DNA of 64,000 bases from Marinomonas phaeophyticola (lineage in GTDB: Bacteria > Pseudomonadota > Gammaproteobacteria > Pseudomonadales > Marinomonadaceae): contig NZ_JAPUBN010000017.1 in the NCBI RefSeq assembly GCF_026966905.1, positions 265,454-329,453 on the forward strand, in the 5' to 3' direction. A program made the position numbers and the translations under genes. The notes beneath the pieces were generated by a model, which ran no database searches, was not told where the DNA came from, and saw only the letters and a program-made list of their open reading frames with translations. Below, piece by piece: positions 17,124-27,451 of the stretch (positions are counted from its first letter, which is position 1; each line of letters starts with the position of its first letter).

Positions 17124-19061
17124 TTATAGTGAAATCTCCAATTCTTGTTTACGACTACGGCGAGCGACTTCTTTTCGAAGCAATTCCTCAAAATCAGTAA
17201 CACTCATGACGCCGAGGTCTTCGCCGGTACGGGTTCTTACAGCAACTTGCTGTTGCTCAACTTCTTTATCCCCTACCACGATTAGGTAAGGCACACGTTG
17301 TATTGTATGCTCACGAATTTTAAACCCGATCTTTTCGTTTCTCAAGTCTAGTTTGGCCCTAAAGCCATTAGAATTGAATCTTTTTGCTAAATCTTCGCAA
17401 AAATCCGCTTGTCGATCGGTAATATTCATAATTACAACTTGTTCAGGAGCCAACCAAGCTGGAAAACTCCCTTCTGTCTCTTCTATCAAAATACCAATAA
17501 AGCGTTCCAAAGAGCCAACAATTGCTCGGTGCAACATCACAGGCGTTTGCCTAGATCCATCTTCCGATACAAATTGAGCGCTCAGACGGCCCGGCATTGA
17601 GAAATCGGCTTGAATAGTACCACATTGCCAGACCCTACCAATAGCATCCTTTAAAGAGAATTCTATTTTTGGACCATAAAAAGCACCTTCACCAGGTAAT
17701 TCTTGCCAATCCAAATTTGCTGCATTTAAGGCATCCGCTAACGCTTTCTCCGACTTATCCCACACTTCGTCTGATCCAACGCGTTGCTCAGGACGAGTTG
17801 ATAGACGATAGATAATATCTGTAAAACCGAAGTCCTCATATACTTCATGCAACAAGCGTATAAATTCAGAAACCTCTTCTTGTAATTGATCTTCCATTAC
17901 AAAAATATGGCCATCATCTTGCACAAAGTTACGCACACGCATTATGCCATGAAGAGAACCTGAAGGCTCATTACGATGGCACGAGCCAAACTCCGCAAAT
18001 CTTAACGGCAAATCACGGTAACTCTTAAGGCCTTGATTAAAGACCTGTATATGACAAGGACAGTTCATTGGTTTAATAGCGTAATCACGATTCTCCGAAT
18101 GAGTCGTGAACATGCCACTATTAAACTTACCCCAATGTCCGGATTTTTCCCATAAAACACGATCAACTATCTGGGGTGTTTTAATCTCATGATAAGCATT
18201 TTCTCTTTGTTTAACTCGAAGATACTGCTCAATCACTTGATATAAAGTCCAACCTTTAGGGTGCCAAAATACCATTCCCGGTGCTTCTTCTTGCACATGG
18301 AATAAATCCAGTTTTTTACCTAATTTACGATGGTCTCTCTTTTCCGCTTCTTCCAGACGAGTAAGATACGCTTTTAGTTCTTTCTTATCGTTCCACGCTG
18401 TTCCATAAATACGTTGAAGCATTTCATTGTTTGAATCGCCACGCCAATAGGCTCCGGCCAATTTCATCAATTTGAAATGGCGTAACACTTTTGTATTTGG
18501 CACATGAGGGCCACGACACATATCCATGTATTCTTCGTGATTATAAAGCCCTACATGAGTGACCGATTCATCCATTCCATCAATGAGTGCAACTTTATAG
18601 TCTTCTTCGCGCTCTACGAATTGAGTTCGTGCGTCTTGAATAGGTGTCATTACCTTAACGACATCATAATCTTTCTTCACAAGCTCTTGCATACGTTTTT
18701 CGATCGCCGCCATATCCTCATTTGTAAAAGGACGTTCATAGGCAACATCGTAATAAAAACCGTTATCAATAGTCGGACCGATAGCCATTTTAGCAGTTGG
18801 ATACAATTGTTTTACTGCATGACCTATCAAATGAGCAAAAGAATGACGGATGATTTCTAAACCATCTTCATCTTTACCCGTTACCAAACTCAACTCTGAG
18901 TCTGTTTCGATGAGTTCACAAGCATCAACCAGAACGCCATTTACACGTCCTGCAACCGTTGCTTTTGCTAATCCAGGGCCAATATCCTCAGCAACTTGCA
19001 TCACTGTAACAGGATTTGGAAACGAACGTTTGCTGCCATCAGGCAAAGTAATTTCAGGCAT
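17124..19061 (-). CDS. thrS: Threonine--tRNA ligase
   Basis: 645 residues, full length. It has a TGS domain (1-60), the second additional/editing domain with the [16 protein letters not shown] motif (about 73-90) and the zinc-binding C-x-H editing residues near CRGPHVPNT, then the class II core with CPCHIQVF and the [12 protein letters not shown] motif 2, [18 protein letters not shown] motif 3, and the C-terminal anticodon-binding domain. It charges tRNA-Thr, five genes for which lie in the array upstream. First gene of the block to ihfA, divergent from the methyltransferase. Confidence 0.98.
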   Translation of the reverse strand: MPEITLPDGSKRSFPNPVTVMQVAEDIGPGLAKATVAGRVNGVLVDACELIETDSELSLVTGKDEDGLEIIRHSFAHLIGHAVKQLYPTAKMAIGPTIDNGFYYDVAYERPFTNEDMAAIEKRMQELVKKDYDVVKVMTPIQDARTQFVEREEDYKVALIDGMDESVTHVGLYNHEEYMDMCRGPHVPNTKVLRHFKLMKLAGAYWRGDSNNEMLQRIYGTAWNDKKELKAYLTRLEEAEKRDHRKLGKKLDLFHVQEEAPGMVFWHPKGWTLYQVIEQYLRVKQRENAYHEIKTPQIVDRVLWEKSGHWGKFNSGMFTTHSENRDYAIKPMNCPCHIQVFNQGLKSYRDLPLRFAEFGSCHRNEPSGSLHGIMRVRNFVQDDGHIFVMEDQLQEEVSEFIRLLHEVYEDFGFTDIIYRLSTRPEQRVGSDEVWDKSEKALADALNAANLDWQELPGEGAFYGPKIEFSLKDAIGRVWQCGTIQADFSMPGRLSAQFVSEDGSRQTPVMLHRAIVGSLERFIGILIEETEGSFPAWLAPEQVVIMNITDRQADFCEDLAKRFNSNGFRAKLDLRNEKIGFKIREHTIQRVPYLIVVGDKEVEQQQVAVRTRTGEDLGVMSVTDFEELLRKEVARRSRKQELEISL

Positions 19062-19321
19062 TTTTTTCCCCTATTCGGAGTCAGTGGTGCTCCATACCAA
19101 AGAGCACATGTAAAGTAAGGCAAGTAAATTAACATTTACTCACCTATGATGCTAATTTATTTACTGTTTTTTCTTGCGAAAAGCCTTGCAAAAAGCAGAA
19201 CCTCATAAAAATTGACTTTTTTATCAACAGAGATTTTTTTTCTGTAATTACCCTTGGACTTTCTAGCTCAGCAGGGTAAAATTACCGACTGTTTCACAGC
19301 AAATCAACTCCACAAGGTTTT

Positions 19322-19948
19322 ATGACTCATAACGCACTTGATAACTACTGCATTGATACTACTCAAGCAGAACCAGAACTATTACTTGAATTAGTAGATA
19401 GGACTTATTCTGAAATGGGGTATCCAAATAAGCTGTCAGGTAAAACTATTGGTCGAACCTTAAAGTTGCTTGCAACAATGTCTCAACCTAAACGTGCACT
19501 AGAAATTGGTATGTTTACGGGGTATTCAGCACTTTCTATCGCAGAAGGCATGCCTGAAGATGGACAACTAATCTGTTGTGAAACCAATCCAAAAGCAATT
19601 GATTTTGCTCAATCATTTTTTGACCGTAGTGCATACGGGCATAAAATCACACCTATTTTTGGTCAAGCTTTAGAAACAATTAAAACCATTCCGGCAGGTT
19701 TGGATTTTGTCTTCATTGATGCCGATAAGCGTAATTATCTAAATTATTATGAAGCGGTTGTTCCATTAGTTAGATCAGGAGGCTTGATTGTCATAGATAA
19801 CTCTTTATGGCAAGGACGAGTACTCAATCCCAATGAAAACAGCGATATAGCTGTTGATTCATTAAATCAACGTATTTTTCAAGATAGTCGCGTTGAAAAT
19901 GTCCATCTAAATATTCGTGATGGTCTAAACTTAGTTATTAAACACTAA
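19322..19948 (+). CDS. SAM-dependent O-methyltransferase (caffeoyl-CoA type)
   Basis: 208 residues. The class I methyltransferase core is clear: motif I ALEIGMFTGYSALSIAE (about 60-76), acidic end of strand 2 in LICCETNPKA, and DFVFIDADKRNYLNYYE, which matches the metal-binding DAD motif of cation-dependent O-methyltransferases of the YrrM/CCoAOMT family. The natural substrate (a catechol or a tRNA nucleoside) cannot be told from sequence. It is divergent from thrS, with 260 bases of shared upstream sequence. Confidence 0.9.
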   Translation: MTHNALDNYCIDTTQAEPELLLELVDRTYSEMGYPNKLSGKTIGRTLKLLATMSQPKRALEIGMFTGYSALSIAEGMPEDGQLICCETNPKAIDFAQSFFDRSAYGHKITPIFGQALETIKTIPAGLDFVFIDADKRNYLNYYEAVVPLVRSGGLIVIDNSLWQGRVLNPNENSDIAVDSLNQRIFQDSRVENVHLNIRDGLNLVIKH

Positions 19949-20040
19949 TACATTTACAAGAGACACATGGATATTAAGAAGTAATCCTTTTTAGTATCTT
20001 GTGTCTTATGCTATTCAAAAAATTCAAAGAGGCAGCGATT

Positions 20041-20748
20041 TTGGTCGTTTTTAAAATCACTAATAACGAAACAAACAAGCACTATATCGGCACATCCTTT
20101 AACAGCGGTTTTCAACGCTTTGAGCAATACGTTGAAGCAGCAAATGAAGGCTTGGACTTCCCGCTATACGATGAAATTCGTGAGTTTGGTGCAGATGCAT
20201 TTTCCGTTGAAGAATTATATGAAACGGATGACAAAGAAGAACTATACGAATTAGAGCAAGACTATGTTGCTATCTATAACGGTGTCAGTCTTCGTGGATA
20301 CAAAATAGGCCAATCGGCAGCAAAACCGACGCTGGCTAATTTTGGTAAGAAAGCGATGTTTGATGCGAATGGTGTCTCAACAACAGCCCCCGTCAAGAAA
20401 GCCACTCGTAAAACGGCGGCAAAAAAAACGGTAGCACTTCCAAAAAAGGACCAACCTAAGCCGACTTCTACTTCGTTCTTTGGCGAACTTATTGGCGAAG
20501 ACCGCTTAGATGGCCCTGCACAAAAAAATAGTGAGAAAAAAACATCGACTCCCACTATTACCAGACCTAAAAGTAAAGCCGCGATTCAAAAGCTTCTGAG
20601 AGAAGCGGAAAAACAATCAAAGCTAGAACGTGAAGAGCGTTTGAAATCAGCTCAACAAGCTCAAGCTGATGAGATGGCGCAAATCATGGCTAAGATTGAT
20701 TTAACCTCTAAAGCTTCCACTTCGGCCTTCCGTCGTCGTAAAGGTTAA
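20041..20748 (+). CDS. GIY-YIG-like protein with long basic tail
   Basis: 235 residues from a TTG at 20041, chosen because AGAGG lies eight bases upstream and because the conserved part starts there; in-frame TTG and ATG codons at 19999 and 20008 are alternatives. Residues 1-80 (VVFKITNNETNKHYIGTSF ... EIREFGADAFSVEELYE) have the KITN...YIG pattern of a GIY-YIG nuclease module. The rest is a Lys/Thr/Ala-rich linker (KKATRKTAAKKTV) and a charged helix that may be a coiled coil (LLREAEKQSKLEREERLKSA). The catalytic Arg and Glu are not obvious, so it may bind rather than cut nucleic acid. Confidence 0.7.
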   Translation: MVVFKITNNETNKHYIGTSFNSGFQRFEQYVEAANEGLDFPLYDEIREFGADAFSVEELYETDDKEELYELEQDYVAIYNGVSLRGYKIGQSAAKPTLANFGKKAMFDANGVSTTAPVKKATRKTAAKKTVALPKKDQPKPTSTSFFGELIGEDRLDGPAQKNSEKKTSTPTITRPKSKAAIQKLLREAEKQSKLEREERLKSAQQAQADEMAQIMAKIDLTSKASTSAFRRRKG

Positions 20749-20768
20749 TAAAAGGCTCGCTCGTTACA

Positions 20769-20818
20769 ATAAACCTCAGTGAACATCATCGATATGATCT
20801 CTGGGGTTTTTTTATTGC
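20769..20818 (+). terminator. Intrinsic terminator after the GIY-YIG-like gene
   Basis: AAACCTCAG (about 20770) pairs with CTGGGGTTT (about 20801, one T-G pair) and is followed by seven T. The loop contains a smaller ATCAT/ATGAT hairpin. Confidence 0.65.
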
Positions 20819-20975
20819 GTTTCCTCAGCCATTTACATTTTTACTTTCTCCATAGTCTTACTGGATTGTTTCTCTTAACTCTAGGTAAAGTATCAGTAAT
20901 AACGCTATTCTTCTTCCGTACTTTCCCTATAATGCTCTCTTATTTTTTATTCAGTCACATAGGTAAGGTCCCAAT

Positions 20976-21788
20976 ATGATGCTATCGCAGCTACAAAAGC
21001 GGTTCCAACGTATCGATCAGAGTAAATTTTTCCAATCCTTCGTCATTGCGGTCATTATCATTTCCGCATTAACCGTTGGAGCCCATACATATGCACTGCA
21101 CCCTTCGGTTGAGCTAGCACTTGACTGGATGGATTCGTTCATTACTCTATTCTTCTTAGTTGAATTAATTATTCGCTATTTCGCCAGCAAAGGAATTAAG
21201 CACTTTTTTTCAAAAGGCTGGAATATTTTTGACACCATTATTGTTCTCGGCAGCCTATACCCTGCCGCGGGATCAACCATGCTGATTGCACGTCTATTGC
21301 GTATATTTCGAGTGCTACGACTGGTATCCATGATTCCTGAACTAAGACTTTTAGTAAATTCGTTACTAAAAGCCATTCCTCAGATGGGTTATATTGCCTT
21401 ATTAATGTTTGTCATCTTCTATATTTATGCCGCTATTGGCAGTATGTTATTTGCCCATATAAACCCAGTATTATGGGATGATGTATCCATATCTATGCTT
21501 ACACTCTTTAGGATTGCCACGTTTGAAGATTGGACAGACATAATGTATGAGACAATGGCGGTGTACAAAACAAGCTGGATATACTATATAACTTTCATTT
21601 TTCTAACCGCTTTTGTATTTTTAAATATGATGGTTGGTACGATTTTAGAAATCATGACGCAAGAACATCAGAGTGCCCGAGAAAAAGAAGCAGGCAACGA
21701 CGCTCTTCCTGCCACTCAAGGGCAAGTAAAAGCCTTAGAAAAGCAAATTGCGGCTCTGAGCCAATTATTAGATCAAAAGGATAAATAA
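20976..21788 (+). CDS. Voltage-gated cation channel (BacNav-like, six transmembrane segments)
   Basis: 270 residues. S1 about 20-40, S2 about 50-70, S3 about 80-95, S4 with four arginines at three-residue intervals (ARLLRIFRVLRLVS, about 105-118), S5 about 137-158, a pore loop, S6 about 205-228, and a short C-terminal coiled coil (QVKALEKQIAALSQLLDQ). This is the homotetrameric bacterial channel design. The selectivity filter region reads FRIATFEDWTDIMYE: Thr-x-Glu-Asp-Trp rather than the TLESW of NaChBac and NavAb, so an extra acidic residue lines the filter, as in calcium channels. Ion selectivity is therefore uncertain. It probably forms an operon with the CreA-family gene four bases downstream. 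Confidence 0.9.
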   Translation: MMLSQLQKRFQRIDQSKFFQSFVIAVIIISALTVGAHTYALHPSVELALDWMDSFITLFFLVELIIRYFASKGIKHFFSKGWNIFDTIIVLGSLYPAAGSTMLIARLLRIFRVLRLVSMIPELRLLVNSLLKAIPQMGYIALLMFVIFYIYAAIGSMLFAHINPVLWDDVSISMLTLFRIATFEDWTDIMYETMAVYKTSWIYYITFIFLTAFVFLNMMVGTILEIMTQEHQSAREKEAGNDALPATQGQVKALEKQIAALSQLLDQKDK

Positions 21789-21792
21789 TCTC

Positions 21793-22257
21793 ATGGTTAA
21801 ATTATTCGTCATCACCGCCCTGACAAGCCTATTAATAGCCTGCGACAAGAATGAAGTAGGAGACGTCAGCCTAGGCCTTTTAACAACGAAAGACATCAAA
21901 CTCAACACCTTAGTCGATCCCATCGTGACTGGTGTAACTTGCCATGTCGCCAGTATTGAGGCTGACTTAGATTTTTCTGATCCTAGTGACTCCTCAATCG
22001 CTTGTCGCCAAACCGGTAAAATCACATCAGACATGATAAAAAACATCGATCGTTCGAAGTCAGGAGAAGTTATTTTTAATAAGTCGAAAAGTATTTTCTT
22101 TAAAAATATGAAGGTCCGCCGCATTTTTGATGAAGACTCACAAACACTGATGTATGTATCCTATTCAACTAAAGAAACCTCCGGCAGCTTTAAACACAGC
22201 CTATCTACTGTGCCTTTATGGGGAACAGAAGCCTATCAAACACCGGTTACAAAATAA
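21793..22257 (+). CDS. CreA-family periplasmic lipoprotein
   Basis: 154 residues. The start MVKLFVITALTSLLIAC is a lipoprotein signal with the lipobox LLIAC. The mature part follows E. coli CreA throughout: DPIVTGVTCHVAS, SSIACRQTG, SGEVIFNKSKSIFFKNMKVRRIFD and LMYVSYS. Two conserved cysteines (VTCHV and IACRQ) probably form a disulphide. The function of CreA is not established. The gene starts four bases after the channel gene, an association worth noting. Confidence 0.85.
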   Translation: MVKLFVITALTSLLIACDKNEVGDVSLGLLTTKDIKLNTLVDPIVTGVTCHVASIEADLDFSDPSDSSIACRQTGKITSDMIKNIDRSKSGEVIFNKSKSIFFKNMKVRRIFDEDSQTLMYVSYSTKETSGSFKHSLSTVPLWGTEAYQTPVTK

Positions 22258-22263
22258 CTTCAT

Positions 22264-22303
22264 AAGCGGTAGCAATCCGAATCATGACGGCTTGCTACCG
22301 CAT
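22264..22303. terminator. Hairpin between convergent genes
   Basis: GCGGTAGCAA (22266-22275) and TTGCTACCGC (22292-22301) form a perfect 10-bp stem between the convergent CreA and cupin genes. No T-tract follows on either side, so it may act as a terminator stem or an mRNA 3' stabiliser. Confidence 0.45.
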
Positions 22304-22341
22304 CCCCCCGTAATAGTCATCGATTCCTGGTAAGTGAGAAA

Positions 22342-22824
22342 TCAAACTTTCTTACCCGCTACCGGCTCCTGTATCGAATCCATATCCACCAAGTTCCAAG
22401 GCATCCCCTGTTGACGGTAAATACGTTTCTCTAACTTAGGGTAATCCGCCACATCATGCTCTAGGCGCTGCCCCACAACAATACACTTAAGTACCGATGA
22501 GCCAATATTTCGCAAATTATGCGCAGACCCTCCTGCCCTATAACCAATAAAATCTCCCGTACTGACGTGATAGACCTCGTTACCTATAGTGGCTTCTGCC
22601 TCACCTTCAAGGATATAAACACACTCATCCTCATGATAATGAACATGAGTTTCAGTAGATTCATGTCCTGGCAGTATTTCAATAATATGAAAACCAAAAC
22701 CTGTTAATCCCGTTAAATCACCTAGGGATTTATTTAGTCGCTTTGCATTTGAGTTTAAAAAATGTGTTTTTTGAATCCCTTCATAGCCATCAATTTCGTC
22801 TTTTTTTAAAATATATTTTTCCAT
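22342..22824 (-). CDS. Cupin-domain protein
   Basis: 160 residues. One cupin barrel: motif 1 TETHVHYHEDECVYILEGEAE (His and Glu metal ligands) and motif 2 GDFIGYRAGGSAHNLRNIG. The mononuclear metal site therefore appears intact. Length and composition fit small cupins that act as isomerases or as sensors of sugars or organic acids. No neighbour gives a specific role; it lies convergent to the CreA-family gene. Confidence 0.85.
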   Translation of the reverse strand: MEKYILKKDEIDGYEGIQKTHFLNSNAKRLNKSLGDLTGLTGFGFHIIEILPGHESTETHVHYHEDECVYILEGEAEATIGNEVYHVSTGDFIGYRAGGSAHNLRNIGSSVLKCIVVGQRLEHDVADYPKLEKRIYRQQGMPWNLVDMDSIQEPVAGKKV

Positions 22825-23037
22825 GCAATCTACCTGTAAAAGTCATGAATACAAAGGTAGATTAATCTTTTTCAATAGAGATGAATATCTGAAAAGAAGA
22901 AAAAGGCAGCAAACTTACTTTCTCCTTAAACGGCAGGCAAAAAAAAGCATGATTACAAAGAGAAGCTCATAATCATGCAAAACGAAAAAACACGTTAAAA
23001 TTCGATATATCAACCCAATACAGTATCTATGATTGTT

Positions 23038-25031
23038 TTAGAACCCTAATGGCCACGGCAATTCAACCATATCCTGCAATAAGCCTTGAGGTAGATCGAG
23101 CACCATCAAATGAGATAGTGTGACTAAAAAACCAATTGCACAGGTCGTTAGCAACAGTGTTTTTTGAGGTGTGCACCTTGCTTTAATAGACAAGAACACC
23201 ACAAAGAAAAGCGTAATCGCAATAATATAACCCACTAAGGCATATCCGATTACTAACGCTGTTAACCAATAAATATAATGCATTAACTTCTCAACTTTAG
23301 GATCACCACGGTAACCAGAGAATATTTCATTATCAAAATTGACCGCATCATCCACTTGATTGGTTAATAGCTTATAAAAGACAATAAGAGACAAGACCAA
23401 CATCAAAGCCGATACACTTCCTGTAAAGATGCCACCTAAAAAGGATTGAGTCGTTGCATCATAAATACCATAGGCGAATAAGGCACACACAAATCCAGCA
23501 AATAAAGTTTGAGGCCCTAAGTTCGTGGCACGCTCTTCTTTCAAAGACGCTGGCTTTGCTTTTTCCGCCTTCGTTGTTTTAGCGGCATGGCGTGCTGCAT
23601 AAAAGATAGACGTCGCGGTTAAAATGCTGATAATAATCACACCCGGTTTCATCAAAAATCCTACACCATCAAATTGAACCGCTTGGTAAAGGTAGGTTTC
23701 CATCCCATTAGCCAATACAAACCCAATTAGAAAAGCAGGTCGAGGCCAACCAAAGCGCTTCATTAATACACCTAATACACCAATACCCAATAGCGTAATA
23801 AGATCACCTAGATCACGGGTCGCTTGAAAGGCGGCAAAGCAAATCACCATAATCATAAAAGGAGCCATTAAGTTATACGGAATCGTCGTTAATCGCGATA
23901 CCGATTTAGATAGCATCAAACATAAACCGGCGCCCAAAACATTGGCAACCGCTAACGACCAAACAATAGTATAAGTAATGTCTAAATCCGTGCTAACCAT
24001 AGCAGGGCCAGGCTCTAAACCAATCAGCACCATACCACCAAGGAAAACCGCCATACTCCCTGAACCTGGAATACCAAATAAGAGTGTCGGAATAAGTCCG
24101 CCTCCTTCTTTAGCATTGTTAGCCGATTCCGGTGCAATCACCCCCTTACATCCCCTTTTCCGAAACCCGATTGATCTTTTGTTGTCTGCACCGCATGCCC
24201 ATAAGCAATCCAATCAACAACACTGCCACCAAGTCCCGGCAAAGCGCCAACAATACAGCCAATAATGGAGCAACGTACGGCTAACCACTTATGCTCGACT
24301 AAATCTTTTACACCGGTTAACCAACCAGATCCTAATTTTGAGGCATCCGATATAGCCCTGTTTTGTCTTAATAGATCGATAATTTCCGGTAAGGCAAAAA
24401 TCCCCAAGCCCACAACCACTAACGGGATACCATCCATTAGATAGAAGTTTTCAAAGGTCATACGGTTTTCACCAGTCGCAGGTGCACCACCAATGCTACC
24501 GAATAGAATCCCAATACCACATCCCACCAATCCCTTAATTAAACTACTACCGGCCAATACCCCAACCATACTCAAACCGAGTACCGTCAACATAAAAAGC
24601 TCTGCTGAGCCAAAAGCCAAGATGACAGGACGAGCAATTAATACAAAGACAGTAAGTACTAAGGCACCGAATAAGCCGCCAAACAGCGAAGCAGAAAATG
24701 CGGCTGACAGGGCTCGTGCAGCCTGTCCTTTCTTCGCCATTGGGAAGCCATCTAACACGGTCGCCTGGGAACCACTTGACCCTGGGATCCCCATCAATAC
24801 CGACGTAAAAGTATCGGATGTTGGTATAACAGCAACTAACCCGATCAACATAGCCAGAGCGGAAATAGGATCCATTCCGTATAAGAAAGGTAAGAGCAAA
24901 GACAAACCGGCAATACCACCCAAACCTGGAAAGATTCCGATAGCAAGACCCAGTAACACACCTCCCGTTAAGTACAACAGATGAGTACCTGACAAAATGG
25001 TTTGTAAGGCAATAAGAAGAGCATCAATCAT
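23038..25031 (-). pseudogene. tctA: Tripartite tricarboxylate transporter permease, TctA-TctB fusion, frameshifted
   Basis: The first frame (25031-24138) ends ...GFGKGDVRG-stop and the second resumes VIAPESANNAKEGGGLIPTLLFGIPGSGSM. Family members read KGDVRGVIAPES without a break, so one G is missing from the G5 run at 24141-24145; restoring it gives about 664 residues. Residues 1-500 are the TctA permease with about 11-12 membrane segments and both conserved glycine-rich loops (FPGLGG near the start, LPGLGG near 270). The last 160 residues have four further hydrophobic segments matching TctB, normally a separate protein. TctA imports tricarboxylates or similar acids with the TctC binding protein encoded just upstream. 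As written it would yield only the first half. Confidence 0.85.
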
Positions 25032-25116
25032 AAGATTTACCTAGAGAAGTTCAGCCACCTATAAACGCCATAAGTGACTGAATGGATCTAACACAAGAAT
25101 TAAAAAGAAAAGAGAA

Positions 25117-26226
25117 TTACAATTTCACTTTGTATTTATCAAATAACCAGTTTACAACCCATGCTTTATCTTCTTCAGAAATATCTAAGGCCGCCTTAAA
25201 TGCTTTTTGAGCCTCTTCGTGAACCAGTTGCGGATATTCACCTAATACAGCAGAAGATTGCGCTTTAAAATCAGCTGATTGTGTGGCTTTTTCAACCGCA
25301 TTTCTCCAGGTTTCTACAACCTCTGGGGCCGTTCCTTGTGGAAGAAAAATGCCTTTTTGAGCAGCAAAACCAGCTACAAAGAAGGATTTCCAAACCTTAA
25401 ACCCTTGTCCTTCAGGCTTTTTACCATGAAGCATTTCATACACTTCAAAGAAATGAGGCAAATCTGGAAAAGTCGGATCTCGTTGAATATCTCCATTTTC
25501 ATCCAACATACCCCAGGACATAATGGGGATAGCACGCCCCTCTTCCACAAGCGGTATGACTTTTTTCAAGTAAGCCGAACTGGTTTGATAATCAACATTT
25601 ACTTCACCACGCTCAAAAGCAAGGCGACCAGCACCTCGACCTTTCATTCCAAAAATGGCCTGAACATCAATATCCAATAAATCCATCGCCAATAAAGGCA
25701 CAAGATCAAGAGAAGTCGCCCCTTGGCTGCCGTACTTTAATTGATGATTTTTTAGCTGCAATAAATCTTTAGCGGAGTTAATGCCAAGGTCAGAGCTTAC
25801 ATAAAACACCCCACCTGTTGGCGATGCCAGCACCACATCCCAATCCTTGTATTCGTACTTAACGCGAATATCACCAAGTAAATAAGGGAACTGTGTAGAG
25901 CCAGATGTTCCTAATACATTTAAGCCGTTATTTTTCCCACGACGCTGAAATTGGTTAGCGCCTTTTGTAGAGCCACCACCAGGAATGTTCTTTATAACCA
26001 CAGTTGGATTACCTGGTAATGCTTTTGAAAGATGTGGACCATAGAACCTAGCCCAAGTATCGGAGCCACCACCCTCTTTAAAAGGGACAATCCATTCGAC
26101 TCTTTTATCTTCAAAACTGACTTCGGCGGCGGCCTGGTTCGAAACAAGCAAGGCGCTCGAAAGTATAACGGTCGAAGAAAATAAGGTTAGTAATTTTCGT
26201 TTTAAAAACAATTTATTATTATTCAT
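25117..26226 (-). CDS. tctC: Tripartite tricarboxylate transporter substrate-binding protein
   Basis: 369 residues. A signal peptide (about 1-34, ending NQAAA) precedes a Bug/TctC-type binding protein: VEWIVPFKEGGGSDTWARF is the conserved N-terminal binding loop, VIKNIPGGGSTKGANQF the second, and GSSGSTQFPYLLG a third. It is longer than the usual 320 residues. It captures a carboxylic acid in the periplasm and hands it to the TctA/TctB permease encoded next. Its position behind the PrpF-family isomerase suggests an unsaturated tricarboxylate such as oxalomesaconate or aconitate as ligand. Confidence 0.9.
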   Translation of the reverse strand: MNNNKLFLKRKLLTLFSSTVILSSALLVSNQAAAEVSFEDKRVEWIVPFKEGGGSDTWARFYGPHLSKALPGNPTVVIKNIPGGGSTKGANQFQRRGKNNGLNVLGTSGSTQFPYLLGDIRVKYEYKDWDVVLASPTGGVFYVSSDLGINSAKDLLQLKNHQLKYGSQGATSLDLVPLLAMDLLDIDVQAIFGMKGRGAGRLAFERGEVNVDYQTSSAYLKKVIPLVEEGRAIPIMSWGMLDENGDIQRDPTFPDLPHFFEVYEMLHGKKPEGQGFKVWKSFFVAGFAAQKGIFLPQGTAPEVVETWRNAVEKATQSADFKAQSSAVLGEYPQLVHEEAQKAFKAALDISEEDKAWVVNWLFDKYKVKL

Positions 26227-26298
26227 GTTTCACTCTCTTATTTTAGATTTTTTATAATTTAGAGAATCAAGTAATCATTTACTTAATAGCAAGTACGG

Positions 26299-27429
26299 TT
26301 AAACTTTAGGGGGTGATCCTGTCAGGAAGCTGACAAAACACCTAAAGAATGACTTTTTTGAAATAGATACCGTACCTTGCATGATTTTTTTCGCCGTTCT
26401 AATCAAACCAACACTCAAGATATCAATTGTCTCGGCGTCTTGTTTCATTTTTAAAATCAGATCAATTTTTCCACTAGGGTGTTCTATACGGATCGAGTTT
26501 GTCTCATTGGAGGGCGTATCAATTAAGTCACCGATAATGGTTTTTTTATGCACAGCAGCAACACTGATACAAATAGCGCCGGTAACAGAATGGCTAGCAT
26601 GACAATTCTGTGGGACAAAATAACGGGAGGTAATCGTGCCATCAGATTGTGGCTTTGATAGCAAACCGACTTTAGGTATGACCTTGCCAGTGACATCACC
26701 AAACCCCATATCCAGTGCGGCCGCTAATCGAATACGCTCAATCTTAGCCAATAACGCGGCATCAGTATCAAGTTCATCCTTGCTTTCATAACCCGTTTTC
26801 TGCAGAGACTCCGCCTTAATTAATACCATTGGCATGGAGGCATCAACGCAGCTCACCTCTATACCTTCGTATACATCACGCGCATTACCTGTTGGGAAGA
26901 GTTTTCCTGTTTTGGTACCACAAACATCTAAAAAATTCAAAACAATAGGCGCGGCTGTGCCTGGCACACCATCAATACTGGCATCACCTTCGTATTCCAC
27001 CACACCATTTGGCGTTTGCACGGTCACCTCTATAAAAGAATCCGTATTCACATTACGAACTCTTACTAATGTTTCGCCATTTTCAGCCGCCACTAAACCG
27101 GATTCAATCGCGAATGGCACAGCACCAGATAAAATATTCCCGCAGGAAGGTCCAATATCGATTTTTTGATCTTTAATAGACACCTGCATAAAAAGATAAT
27201 CTATGTCGGCATTTGGATGATTGGACTTAGATACTATGGCGGATTTACTGGTCAGACTCGTACCACCACCCACACCATTAATTTGCTGTGAATCACCAGA
27301 GCCCATCACAGCTAACACTATTTTTTCCTGGGAAGGCCAATCATCAGGTAAATCATTTGCTAGGAAGTAAGGTCCTCTCGATGATCCCCCGCGCATGATG
27401 GTACAAGGGACCTTAATTTGATCAGTCAT
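26299..27429 (-). CDS. PrpF-family isomerase (4-oxalomesaconate tautomerase-like)
   Basis: 376 residues. MRGGSSRGPYF near the start, GGGTSLTSKSAIV, and IGPSCGNILSGAVPFA carry the conserved Gly and Cys of the PrpF fold, which has two diaminopimelate-epimerase-like halves. Members isomerise double bonds in tricarboxylates, for example methylaconitate (PrpF) or 4-oxalomesaconate (GalD in gallate degradation). Linkage with a TctC-type transporter fits either. The last 18 residues (after GLIRTAKKIMQGTVSI) look unlike the usual ending and may reflect a small change near the 3' end. Confidence 0.87.
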   Translation of the reverse strand: MTDQIKVPCTIMRGGSSRGPYFLANDLPDDWPSQEKIVLAVMGSGDSQQINGVGGGTSLTSKSAIVSKSNHPNADIDYLFMQVSIKDQKIDIGPSCGNILSGAVPFAIESGLVAAENGETLVRVRNVNTDSFIEVTVQTPNGVVEYEGDASIDGVPGTAAPIVLNFLDVCGTKTGKLFPTGNARDVYEGIEVSCVDASMPMVLIKAESLQKTGYESKDELDTDAALLAKIERIRLAAALDMGFGDVTGKVIPKVGLLSKPQSDGTITSRYFVPQNCHASHSVTGAICISVAAVHKKTIIGDLIDTPSNETNSIRIEHPSGKIDLILKMKQDAETIDILSVGLIRTAKKIMQGTVSISKKSFFRCFVSFLTGSPPKV

Positions 27430-27451
27430 GACAACCTCTTTTCTTTTCTGC

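Noticed and set aside
20779..20979. 66-residue hydrophobic plus-strand frame before the ion channel
   Set aside because: Starts inside the terminator stem, lacks a ribosome-binding site and has a composition explained by AT-rich promoter DNA.
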